The notes under the pieces were generated by a model that was not told the origin of the DNA, ran no database searches, and worked only from the letters and a program-made list of their open reading frames with translations. A stretch of 26,817 nucleotides of DNA from a virus, in the IMG/VR virus record IMGVR_UViG_3300047667_000677, positions 1-26,817 of that record. One strand, 5' to 3'. Both the position numbers and the translations under genes were made by a program. Position 1 is the first letter of the stretch, and every line of letters starts with the position of its first letter. Of this stretch, positions 1 to 5,684 are shown piece after piece.

Positions 1-336
1 TAAATCGCCATCCGTATCGCCTAGCACTATGTTTAAATCAGAAACCGATTTTAGATACTTGTCGCGGTGTTCTTCACTGCCATTAATCGCGTAGTCTATC
101 GCTTGTTCATAGCTTTCAGTGTCGCTAAATCCACTACCGCGGTTTGTACTATCGTCGTTTTCACCAATTGGCGGGGTATTAGCACAATAATCAGTGTATT
201 CATGGATTGAGTTAAAATGAATAGCATAATATTGTTGTTTTAGTTTAGGCGGATACTCGTTAGTACTAACTCCCCCGTATTCATCACCGCCAGATACCCA
301 GTTATTGGATATTGATATATTGTGTCGCTCTAACAT
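1..336 (-). CDS. Partial accessory protein upstream partner of the AAA+ ATPase (N-terminal 112 residues only)
   Basis: The reading frame opens at an ATG (334-336) behind a good Shine-Dalgarno (TAAAGGAGCAATAAATG on the minus strand) and runs off the left edge without a stop. The visible part starts MLERHNISISNNWVSGGDEY and contains a stretch HFNSIHEYTDYC followed by GSGFSDTESYEQAIDYAING. That arrangement (a 'look-at-residues' N-terminal block, then an 'Fsgt-sfeeA--la-nG' block) reminds me of a phage family (DUF7192-like) often encoded beside MoxR/CbbQ-type ATPases, frequently with a C-terminal von Willebrand/CobT-like part. This family match is from memory and not certain. It follows the ATPase gene in the same leftward operon, with a 75-nt spacer that holds a hairpin. 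An exact TTAGTACTAA palindrome lies within the coding sequence (260-269). Confidence 0.75.
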   Translation of the reverse strand, partial: MLERHNISISNNWVSGGDEYGGVSTNEYPPKLKQQYYAIHFNSIHEYTDYCANTPPIGENDDSTNRGSGFSDTESYEQAIDYAINGSEEHRDKYLKSVSDLNIVLGDTDGDL

Positions 337-375
337 TTATTGCTCCTTTATGGTGGTTGGTAATTAAGTTTATAC

Positions 376-399
376 GGTGGCACTGTTACCAATGCCACC
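376..399 (-). promoter_or_regulatory. Intergenic hairpin A of a three-copy family
   Basis: On the minus strand GGTGGCA pairs perfectly with TGCCACC around a 10-nt loop (TTGGTAACAG). It lies between the ATPase stop and the next gene, ending 39 nt upstream of that start codon. No T-run follows, so it is not a canonical terminator. Two related hairpins with 10-nt loops sit at matching positions at 1735-1756 and 2174-2193. Confidence 0.6.
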
Positions 400-411
400 T
401 AATAAAATTAA

Positions 412-1293
412 TTAGCTCATTGCATTGGATACTTTCAAAATATCAGCTTCACCTAAATCCATAAATACGCATTCTTTAGCGGCTTCTTCCATCGTCGCAC
501 CAAGCGCGACAATTTCAGCCATAGCGTTTCCTTGTCGCGGACTAATCAGATGACGTATACCCAATTTTTGGCAAGTCTCACGCGCATTAATAACGAACTC
601 AGTGCACTCAATATTGTGTGCAAATGCACGTTCTAAGTCTAAATCATAATCTACTTCAATATATGATTTGAAACGCGCTAAAAAAGCAGCATCCATCCGA
701 TTACGTCCTGAATACTCGCGAGTAGCGCCCTTGCCCGTTGTATTCATTGCTCCAATGACGTGACAATCTGGGTGCTTATAAACCATACCTAGTTTAGGAA
801 TATCTATATAGCCGTTTGATAGCAAGCTATTCAGCAGAAGCGAGACGTTTGGACACCATGAGTCCAGTTCATCAAACAATAAAACGCCTCCTTTACCCTT
901 TGGATCAATCGCTTCAAATAAAACAGAAGGCACATAATTGCCGTTTGCGTCAGAATAGCCCACCAGTTTATGTTCTTGCGTGGTAGTTCCGATACAATAA
1001 AATTTCATGTCTAGTGCATCAGCGACTTGTTTACATAAAAATGACTTTCCGCTACCAGTATCACCTACCAAGCGTGGTTGATTATTAGCGCTAACAGAAC
1101 GAACTATTGACATAAATTTGTGGTGAAATAAGCCTTCAATTTTAGTCACTTTTTTCTTGTTGGTAATGTCTATCTTCTGTCGCGAAGGTTCAATTTTTGG
1201 CATTGCTTCGATAGCTTGGGTGATTCTATCGCCTACAATTAGCTCAACCGCTTTGCTCACTTCATCTTTGATTAATTTGTCTATTGTGCTCAT
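412..1293 (-). CDS. AAA+ ATPase of the MoxR/CbbQ (CobS-like) type
   Basis: A 293-residue AAA+ ATPase. Visible motifs are Walker A GDTGSGKS (77-84), Walker B VLLFDELD (137-144), a sensor-1 region VIGAMNTTGKG (Asn 184) and an arginine-finger-like segment AAFLARF (Arg 207). The first 50 or so residues are a charged helical extension. MoxR/CbbQ/CobS-type ATPases remodel partner complexes and usually work with a von Willebrand-domain protein. The partial gene at the left edge is the natural candidate partner, but only its N-terminus is visible. The ATG start overlaps the stop of the upstream gene by four bases (ATGA), which suggests translational coupling, and AAAAAGG lies just upstream. A small-subunit chelatase or gas-vesicle-type ATPase would look similar; the phage context argues for an accessory early-gene role. 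Function in the phage is unknown. Confidence 0.9.
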   Translation of the reverse strand: MSTIDKLIKDEVSKAVELIVGDRITQAIEAMPKIEPSRQKIDITNKKKVTKIEGLFHHKFMSIVRSVSANNQPRLVGDTGSGKSFLCKQVADALDMKFYCIGTTTQEHKLVGYSDANGNYVPSVLFEAIDPKGKGGVLLFDELDSWCPNVSLLLNSLLSNGYIDIPKLGMVYKHPDCHVIGAMNTTGKGATREYSGRNRMDAAFLARFKSYIEVDYDLDLERAFAHNIECTEFVINARETCQKLGIRHLISPRQGNAMAEIVALGATMEEAAKECVFMDLGEADILKVSNAMS

Positions 1294-1691
1294 TTTGTTG
1301 CCTTTTTCTTGTTTGCTTGGTTAGTTTTAAATTTTGCGATGTCGTTCATTTGCTTAACATATGCTAGAACTTTAGGTAGTGCATCCGCCTCAATCACGCC
1401 TAATTGCTCGTGTGTTGTCGCTTCTGGTACTGGCTTACTTTCCACCTTCGGGGTTGGTAGTGGCTTAGTTGGTGCGCCAATTGCTAAGTTATGCGCGTAT
1501 TCTTTCACTTGCTCAATATGCTCAGGTTTTACCCATATTTTGACTTGCTTAAAGCCTTTACCTTTCATTAAGTCGTAATGCTTTTTAACTCTACTGCGCC
1601 CGTCTGGATCAATAGCAGGTACAGCAGGGATAAAGTGTTCCCCCTTTGGATGTTGATAGTCTGGCTCGATAATTCGTTTATAGTTCGACAC
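1290..1691 (-). CDS. Small hypothetical protein with ribbon-helix-helix-like middle segment
   Basis: A 133-residue lysine- and proline-rich protein that I do not recognise. It starts at GTG (1689-1691), chosen because AAGGAGCAATATCGA lies directly upstream. Residues around 47-66 (KQVKIWVKPEHIEQVKEYA) have the strand-then-helix pattern 'kVkvWv-peh-e-vkeya' seen in some small DNA-binding phage proteins. A proline-rich linker follows, then a helical, strongly basic C-terminus ending NKKKATK. It overlaps the ATPase start by four bases, so the two are probably made together and may act together. A DNA-binding role is only suggested by the pattern and the charge. Confidence 0.75.
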   Translation of the reverse strand: MSNYKRIIEPDYQHPKGEHFIPAVPAIDPDGRSRVKKHYDLMKGKGFKQVKIWVKPEHIEQVKEYAHNLAIGAPTKPLPTPKVESKPVPEATTHEQLGVIEADALPKVLAYVKQMNDIAKFKTNQANKKKATK

Positions 1692-1734
1692 TCGATATTG
1701 CTCCTTGGTTATGGTTTATTAATTGGTTTACTAG

Positions 1735-1756
1735 GTAGCACTCAATAGAATGCTAC
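1735..1756 (-). promoter_or_regulatory. Intergenic hairpin B of a three-copy family
   Basis: On the minus strand GTAGCA pairs with TGCTAC around a 10-nt loop (TTCTATTGAG). It ends 43 nt upstream of the GTG start of the next gene. The loop shares TTCTA--GAG with hairpin C, and the flank CCTAGTAAA is also shared with C. Confidence 0.6.
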
Positions 1757-1768
1757 AAAGTAAAATAA

Positions 1769-2134
1769 TTATAGGTATAGGCCATTTGGGATTAGATACC
1801 CTTCAGTCACATTGACATATGCTAGTTCAAGATAATGATTAAGACCTTCAAAATACTCATCATTAGGGATTAGATAAACGCCACCACCTAGGCTTCTAAC
1901 ATCGCCATCAAAGTGAACTGGTAGGTCGTTTGCGTCGAACTCGAAAGTTATCCCCCTGTTATAGGGTTCATTGATTACCCCTAAATCGACTGTTAAATAT
2001 TCTTTATTATTCATCTCAAATTCAATTACTGGAATTGTGCCGCTTGCTAACATTTCATTAAACTGTGATTCTAGTCCGTCCATATTTTGTTGCTTAATAG
2101 TGGGCTTGCGTTCTACTGCTTGTTTAATATGCAT
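1769..2134 (-). CDS. Small hypothetical acidic phage protein
   Basis: About 121 residues, unrecognised. I chose the start at 2132-2134 (MHIKQAVERKP) rather than a possible one 45 bases upstream, because AAGGAAAACTAAA precedes it at normal spacing and the upstream extension runs into the conserved intergenic segment. After a basic N-terminus the protein becomes acidic and beta-rich (IEFEMNNKEYLTVDLGVI, then GGGVYLIPNDEYFEGLNHY), which suggests a small soluble domain with no membrane segment or signal. It is the second gene of the leftward operon, between two spacers that carry hairpins. No function can be assigned. Confidence 0.7.
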   Translation of the reverse strand: MHIKQAVERKPTIKQQNMDGLESQFNEMLASGTIPVIEFEMNNKEYLTVDLGVINEPYNRGITFEFDANDLPVHFDGDVRSLGGGVYLIPNDEYFEGLNHYLELAYVNVTEGYLIPNGLYL

Positions 2135-2173
2135 TTTAGTTTTCCTTAGTTGGTTATAAATTTTTACTAGGAT

Positions 2174-2193
2174 GGACACTCGCTAGAATGCCC
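2174..2193 (-). promoter_or_regulatory. Intergenic hairpin C of a three-copy family
   Basis: On the minus strand GGGCA pairs with TGTCC around the 10-nt loop TTCTAGCGAG, ending 39 nt upstream of the start at 2134. The third pair is G-U in the minus-strand RNA but A-C on the other strand. This fits selection on the leftward transcript. Confidence 0.5.
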
Positions 2194-2209
2194 AAGTTAG
2201 TACTAACTT
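2194..2209. promoter_or_regulatory. 16-bp perfect palindrome, putative operator
   Basis: AAGTTAGTACTAACTT is a perfect inverted repeat overlapping the stop codon of the upstream leftward gene. Its core TTAGTACTAA is identical to the one inside the operon promoter at 2546-2555. It is probably a protein-binding site. Confidence 0.55.
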
Positions 2210-2489
2210 AATTAAGTTTTGCGAGGACATAAGTTCCATTGGCTATTTTTTTGCGGGTCTCCGCTATACCTTCGTTTAAAAACTGGTTTCTGTACCTGCC
2301 TGTAGTCGCTGAATAATCCCAGCAGTCGCGATCAAGTAATATTTTAGGATTATTGCCGTTTGGCTTAAAAGCGATGGCAGTCCCGTAAGACTCAAACATA
2401 TAACCGCTTACGCCGTTATGTCTCGCGTCTGTATTGATGTACTGATTCGCGGCGTTGTTGCCTTGGGCTGTTTTTAATGCGTATATCAT
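2208..2489 (-). CDS. Small hypothetical phage protein, first gene of leftward operon
   Basis: A 93-residue protein. The sequence alternates short strands and turns, with a C-terminal part (CWDYSATTGRYRNQFLNE, then a helix) of the kind 'wdyS-tTgkyr--FL---t-ke--kkI--G-Y'. I associate this with a small phage family of unknown function (DUF8033-like), from memory and tentatively. It starts at ATG 2487-2489 with GAGACC just upstream. The predicted leader is about 40 nt and contains repeated AACCA motifs. The gene lies immediately downstream of a sigma70-like leftward promoter containing a palindrome, so it is probably the first expressed gene of the leftward operon. Confidence 0.8.
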   Translation of the reverse strand: MIYALKTAQGNNAANQYINTDARHNGVSGYMFESYGTAIAFKPNGNNPKILLDRDCWDYSATTGRYRNQFLNEGIAETRKKIANGTYVLAKLN

Positions 2490-2533
2490 GATATTGGTCT
2501 CTATTGGTTGGTTTTCTGGTTGGTGTAGACTGC

Positions 2534-2561
2534 ATTATAAGCTAATTAGTACTAACTTCAA
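2534..2561 (-). promoter_or_regulatory. Sigma70-like promoter of the leftward operon
   Basis: Reading leftward, TTGAAG (2556-2561) and a perfect TATAAT (2534-2539) are separated by exactly 16 bp. The palindrome TTAGTACTAA (2546-2555) occupies the spacer. Transcription would start near 2527, about 38 nt before the first ATG. Confidence 0.7.
2546..2555. promoter_or_regulatory. Palindromic operator candidate inside the leftward promoter
   Basis: A perfect 10-bp palindrome, TTAGTACTAA, lies between the -35 and -10 boxes. Exact copies lie at 260-269 and 2197-2206. TTAGCACTAA variants are at 3263-3272 and 3287-3296. A protein bound here would block RNA polymerase. Confidence 0.55.
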
Positions 2562-2574
2562 GTACTTTATTGCA

Positions 2575-2602
2575 TTGTATTGTTTGTTAGTCCTGATATA
2601 AT
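2575..2602 (+). promoter_or_regulatory. Sigma70-like promoter for the rightward small gene
   Basis: TTGTAT (2575-2580), a 16-bp spacer and a perfect TATAAT (2597-2602) face right. The predicted start is near 2609, giving a leader of about 60 nt. The -35 box is 13 bp from that of the leftward promoter, so the two are back to back. Confidence 0.6.
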
Positions 2603-2667
2603 ACCCGTATGCGATATAACTCACTGATTCTACTAGCTAAAAACCGCGTATTAATTAATAGCTAATC

Positions 2668-2979
2668 ATGCCTAAAGATACTCAAAATGTAAGGCGTACA
2701 AAGATAGTGCAAGCCTCAAAGGTGGCACTACGCGATACATTGAAGGCTAGTGAGTACTTGCGCCAATTAGATACCATTGCGGAGCGTATAGATAAAAACT
2801 ATATGACCCTAGAAACTGAGCAGATACAGGCATTGAAGCTATTGGCGGACATCAATCTGAAACGTCTAAATAAAGTATTGCCAGATTTAAAAACGGTTGA
2901 TAAGACTATAAGTATAGAGTCTAAGCACGAGACACTACTCGCACAGTTAGATCAGCGTCACATAATAGATATTAATTAG
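2668..2979 (+). CDS. Small helical phage protein, possible small terminase subunit
   Basis: A 103-residue, almost wholly alpha-helical basic protein. Its segment ALKLLADINLKRLNKVLPDL resembles small phage proteins with the pattern 'qi-AlkL-aDinlklLnKvLPDLK', sometimes annotated as small terminase subunits. It lies upstream of the large terminase but is separated by about 1.1 kb, a tRNA and three small ORFs, so the role is uncertain. The HTH protein just before the terminase is an alternative small subunit. The ATG is the only possible start, since stops precede it in frame. No clear Shine-Dalgarno is visible, so translation may be weak. It is transcribed from the promoter at 2575-2602. Confidence 0.8.
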   Translation: MPKDTQNVRRTKIVQASKVALRDTLKASEYLRQLDTIAERIDKNYMTLETEQIQALKLLADINLKRLNKVLPDLKTVDKTISIESKHETLLAQLDQRHIIDIN

Positions 2980-3450
2980 ATAGCACTAACACCAAGCAAG
3001 GATGCACTGGTAATCAAGATATTAACTATTAACTATCGGCTGTAAGTAATACTGTAATAGTCGAGTACATACTGTATCCCTTAACACCATAAGGACTAAC
3101 ACTAACACTTACACGCTGCTATTCACCTTATAAGCTGCATTAGTTATCCCAACAAATATAGCTATACAGCGCCCTCATGCTCTTCTCTTATAAGTATTCA
3201 AAACTCCAGAGCCTTATATATGCTGGCTTTCCCCATCATGCAGTTCCTACTTTAGTCAATGATTAGCACTAACTAAGGTACTATTGTTAGCACTAATCAT
3301 CCTTCTAGAATCCTATTATCTAAGCCCCCCTCCCCCCCTTTTTGGCTGGATAGGGAGAGTTCGAGACCCCCATTTACATAACAACCCAATTTCTAGTTAT
3401 CCATTCGTCCAATAGTTGTACACTCCATCCAATTATCGAACACTTTCCCC
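2980..3450. other. Non-coding gap with operators and a polypyrimidine tract
   Basis: About 470 bases hold no convincing gene. They contain a small hairpin (CCTTA/TAAGG, 3079-3094), several CACTAAC half-sites (2981-2990 and around 3095-3108), the paired TTAGCACTAA palindromes, and a C-rich tract ending in five T's (about 3326-3346). The position next to the packaging genes makes it a candidate for a packaging or genome-end region, but no cos or pac signature can be recognised by eye. Confidence 0.5.
3261..3298. repeat. Pair of TTAGCACTAA near-palindromes arranged as an inverted repeat
   Basis: GATTAGCACTAAC (3261-3273) and GTTAGCACTAATC (3286-3298) flank a 12-bp spacer. Each is nearly palindromic, and together they form an inverted repeat mismatched only at the central CA. 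They match the operator-like palindromes of the leftward promoter with one base changed. They are likely binding sites for the same regulator. Confidence 0.55.
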
Positions 3451-3472
3451 TTGAAATGTCCAATAGTTGCAC
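3408..3472 (+). repeat. Three direct copies of TCCAATAGTTGYAC
   Basis: TCCAATAGTTGTACAC (3408-3423), a diverged TCCAATTATCGAACAC (3428-3443) and TCCAATAGTTGCAC (3459-3472). Start-to-start distances are 20 and 31 bp, close to two and three helical turns. The last copy fills the spacer of the tRNA promoter, which suggests operator or activator sites. Confidence 0.6.
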
Positions 3473-3480
3473 GTTATACT
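3451..3480 (+). promoter_or_regulatory. Sigma70-like promoter of the tRNA and morphogenesis region
   Basis: TTGAAA (3451-3456), an 18-bp spacer and TATACT (3475-3480). The expected transcription start is about 3486-3488, at the first base of the tRNA. No other promoter is evident before the terminase, so this may also drive the downstream genes. Confidence 0.65.
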
Positions 3481-3485
3481 AGCTT

Positions 3486-3560
3486 TGCGGTGTGGAGAAG
3501 TTGGTATATCTCGTCTGGCTCATAACCAGAAGGTCGTGGGTTCAAGTCCCACTGCCGCTA
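3486..3560 (+). tRNA. tRNA-fMet-like initiator tRNA, anticodon CAU (3521-3523)
   Basis: A complete 75-nt cloverleaf. The D stem is GAGA/TCTC and the D loop keeps A14, G18-G19 and A21. The anticodon arm is TCTGG-CTCATAA-CCAGA. The variable loop is AGGTC. The T arm is GTGGG-TTCAAGT-CCCAC, and the discriminator is A73. The acceptor pairs at 2-71 to 7-66 (two wobbles) while 1-72 is T-T, so the end is unpaired. That mismatch, the A11-U24 pair and A73 are hallmarks of bacterial initiator tRNA. The stretch from the D arm through the T loop also reads very like E. coli tRNA-fMet as I remember it. Of the three G-C pairs expected in the anticodon stem, two remain and 29-41 is T-A. The CCA end is not encoded (ACA follows). 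Confidence 0.88.
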
Positions 3561-3652
3561 ACAAGCTACCATATATGGGGTAAATAAGACTTAAACCCAG
3601 TACCAGTAAGGGCTGTAGCCTGTTTTTATAAACCAGTCTAAAGAGAGAGAAA

Positions 3653-3808
3653 ATGACATCAAAAATAAAAGAAAATGAAAATCTGGACACTTGGCTAAAG
3701 TCTGTCGCGAGAAGGCTTGAGGCTGAAGTCCTGAAAGACCACGGCATTGATATCCATATTAAATGCACTGTAAAGCGTAAGCCCAAAATAGCCGCAACTG
3801 GGTTGTAG
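3653..3808 (+). CDS. Small hypothetical basic protein (51 aa)
   Basis: This short frame encodes 51 residues beginning MTSKIKENENLDTWLKSVAR and ending in a basic tail (VKRKPKIAATGL). GAGAGAGAA directly precedes the ATG at good spacing, which is the main reason for calling it. It has an amphipathic, charged helical first half and no signal or membrane segment. It is the first gene after the tRNA and leads toward the terminase genes. I do not recognise it. Confidence 0.6.
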   Translation: MTSKIKENENLDTWLKSVARRLEAEVLKDHGIDIHIKCTVKRKPKIAATGL

Positions 3809-3821
3809 GTTTTAACGATTC

Positions 3822-3923
3822 ATGAAGAAACAGAGACAATTTATAGCAACCGCATCTCTGTATGGGATTTCCCCCGAACTATTAGCTATGGCGAGGGGGT
3901 TTTCTCCCTTGAAAAAAATATAA
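3822..3923 (+). CDS. Very small ORF (33 aa), possibly coupled to the HTH gene
   Basis: MKKQRQFIATASLYGISPEL followed by LAMARGFSPLKKI. There is no clear ribosome binding site upstream. It ends three bases before the ATG of the helix-turn-helix gene, which itself lacks a Shine-Dalgarno, so coupled translation would explain how the latter is started. The sequence looks protein-like (helix, turn 'YGISPE', helix), but at this length chance cannot be excluded. Confidence 0.35.
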   Translation: MKKQRQFIATASLYGISPELLAMARGFSPLKKI

Positions 3924-3926
3924 AAA

Positions 3927-4121
3927 ATGAAAGACCTAACGGCAAGTAGTCTGGTAAAGGAGATCGGATTAGATTCAGTGGAAGAACTCGCAAGCATGAG
4001 CAATACATCCCGCAGTAGTTTATATTGGATGTTCGAACACAACCGTGAAAAATTCCAGTGCATAGCCATAGGCGCATATCACATGAAACAATCAATCCAA
4101 GAAAGAGACAATAATGCGTGA
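3927..4121 (+). CDS. Small helix-turn-helix protein preceding the terminase
   Basis: A 64-residue protein with a Cro/Xre-like or small-terminase-like helix-turn-helix. The stretch LVKEIGLDSVEELASMSNTS plus RSSLYWMFEHNREKF matches the common 'a-elG-ksl-ela-itgvsrstL--w---np-kF' pattern of tiny proteins encoded directly upstream of phage large terminases. It may be the DNA-recognising small terminase subunit, a regulator of the late genes, or both; sequence alone cannot say. The Shine-Dalgarno is poor, and translation may depend on the preceding small ORF. It overlaps the terminase start by eight bases, so the two are tightly coupled. It is the only recognisable HTH gene in the window and hence the only visible candidate for binding the palindromes nearby. 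Confidence 0.8.
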   Translation: MKDLTASSLVKEIGLDSVEELASMSNTSRSSLYWMFEHNREKFQCIAIGAYHMKQSIQERDNNA

Positions 4122-5682
4122 AGAAACCGATGAAGACAGAGAATTAGCACTACGGAAGTTACTCCGTGATGATTTCGTTTATTACGCCAAGGTCAATTTA
4201 AAAATCCGCACTAAGTCTGATGGCCTCCAATCCTTAGAGATGAACCAAGCGCAGCGCCATGTACACGCCATCGCTCAGAAACAGTTGAAAGAATTAGGCT
4301 ATGTTCGGCTGATCGTTTTAAAGGGTCGACAACAAGGGATGTCTACTTACATTCAAGGTCGGTTCTATTGGAAGATTACCCACGCAGTCGGCAAACGTGC
4401 CTTTATCCTAACCCATGAGGGTGATGCAACTAAGCACATCTTCGGAATGACAACAAGATACCATGAACATTGTAATGAACTTATTAAACCGAGTACCAGC
4501 GGTGAATCTCTTAATTATATCCGTTTTGATAAGCTTGATTCAGAGTATCGCGTTGGTACTGCTGGTAACAAAAATACAGGAGTATCCTCAACCAATCAGT
4601 ATTTGCATGGATCAGAAGCCGCACTCTGGGTTAATGCAGGAGACCTTGCCGTAGGATTGCTTCAAACCGTTCCTGATAGCCGAGATACTGAAGTCTGGCT
4701 GGAGTCCACAGCGCGGGGCATGGGTAACTGGTTTCATAAGCAATGGGTATTGGCTGAGAAAGGTGAAACAGATTTCATTCCAGTGTTTGTACCGTGGTAT
4801 TGGCAGGATGAATACATAAAAAAAGCCCCGTCCGACTTTGAAATGGACGAAGATGAAGTGGATTTGCAGTTATTGTTTATGCCGTACACAGACTTACAGG
4901 GTGTTGACCGCTTAGAACTGTCGCCTGAACAGCTCCAGTGGCGCAGACTGAAGATTAAGTCTATGGAATCGGATGGAACGGACGGATTAAACAGATTCAA
5001 ACAAGAATACCCAATGAATGCGACAGAAGCATTTCAGTCCTCGGCAGGGGGTGGCCTTATTGATCCGCTTTGGTGTATGAGGGCAAGGAAAAATGTGGTG
5101 GATGCTCGCGGAGCGATTACTGTAGGCATTGACCCTTCGTTTGGTGTGGAAGGTGGAGATAGATTCTCGCTTGCAGCCCGACAAGGCCGCAGAATTATTG
5201 AGGTAATTTCCTATTCTGGAGCAGATGTGAACACTTTAGGGCAGAAATTGTCCAAATGCATCCAATTTATAGAGAAACATAAGCCAACTTTGTCGTTTAT
5301 CGACTCTGGTGGTGGGTCAGACATATGCGATGCCCTCCATGACAAAGGCTATCCCAACGTAATTCCCATCGCTTTTGGCTCTACAGCCGATAATGACACG
5401 AAATACGGCAATAAAAGGGCAGAAATGTGGGGTAGGATGGCTTTATGGCTCAATGACGAGAACACTCCCGTACAATTGCCTGATTCAGATAGCTTACAAA
5501 CAGACCTATGTGGTAGTCTCTACAAGAGAGATTTAAACCATAGGCTTCTGTTATTGCCAAAAGACCAGATCAAAAAAGAGCTGGGTTTCTCGCCCGATGA
5601 AGGTGATGCGTGTGCGCTAACATTTGCACAGCACATACCTTTTAGAGTTCACGAAGTAATTGAAGTAATTTCGAGCATGTAA
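4114..5682 (+). CDS. terL: Terminase large subunit (DNA-packaging ATPase and nuclease)
   Basis: At 522 residues this has a normal length for TerL, the motor that cuts concatemeric phage DNA and pumps it into the prohead through the portal. The ATPase part shows a degenerate Walker A, KGRQQGMST (70-78), a catalytic-glutamate region LHGSEAALW (Glu 168) and the coupling motif WLESTARGMGNWFH (about 195-208). The RNase H-like nuclease part has acidic residues at Asp 340 (VGIDPSFG), Asp 397 (FIDSGGG) and Asp 495/498 (DEGDACAL), the expected metal-binding set. The start is preceded by GAAAGAGA. The gene overlaps the HTH gene upstream and is followed after two bases by the next gene. Which packaging strategy it uses cannot be read from the sequence. 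Confidence 0.97.
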   Translation: MREETDEDRELALRKLLRDDFVYYAKVNLKIRTKSDGLQSLEMNQAQRHVHAIAQKQLKELGYVRLIVLKGRQQGMSTYIQGRFYWKITHAVGKRAFILTHEGDATKHIFGMTTRYHEHCNELIKPSTSGESLNYIRFDKLDSEYRVGTAGNKNTGVSSTNQYLHGSEAALWVNAGDLAVGLLQTVPDSRDTEVWLESTARGMGNWFHKQWVLAEKGETDFIPVFVPWYWQDEYIKKAPSDFEMDEDEVDLQLLFMPYTDLQGVDRLELSPEQLQWRRLKIKSMESDGTDGLNRFKQEYPMNATEAFQSSAGGGLIDPLWCMRARKNVVDARGAITVGIDPSFGVEGGDRFSLAARQGRRIIEVISYSGADVNTLGQKLSKCIQFIEKHKPTLSFIDSGGGSDICDALHDKGYPNVIPIAFGSTADNDTKYGNKRAEMWGRMALWLNDENTPVQLPDSDSLQTDLCGSLYKRDLNHRLLLLPKDQIKKELGFSPDEGDACALTFAQHIPFRVHEVIEVISSM

Positions 5683-5684
5683 TT

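Noticed and set aside
2135-2179. Longer start for the 121-aa minus-strand gene (MSILVKIYNQLRKTK)
   Set aside because: The internal start at 2134 has AAGGA at correct spacing, and the extension coincides with the shared spacer sequence after hairpin C.
3177-3266. 29-codon plus-strand ORF starting MLFSYKYSK
   Set aside because: No ribosome binding site, very short, and inside an AT-rich non-coding gap with operator-like repeats.
3605-3632. Possible terminator after the tRNA (AGG-GCTGTAG-CCT then GTTTTT)
   Set aside because: The stem is only three base pairs, too weak to call, and transcription should continue into the terminase genes.
3520-3786. Minus-strand open frame ending in a GLEPTTFWL phrase
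   Set aside because: This phrase is the well-known antisense translation of a tRNA arm, and the frame overlaps the tRNA and a better-supported plus-strand ORF.
3889-3910. GAGGGGG/CTCCCTT hairpin before the HTH gene
   Set aside because: Imperfect stem followed by A's rather than T's, so no terminator. It could slightly affect translation but the evidence is thin.
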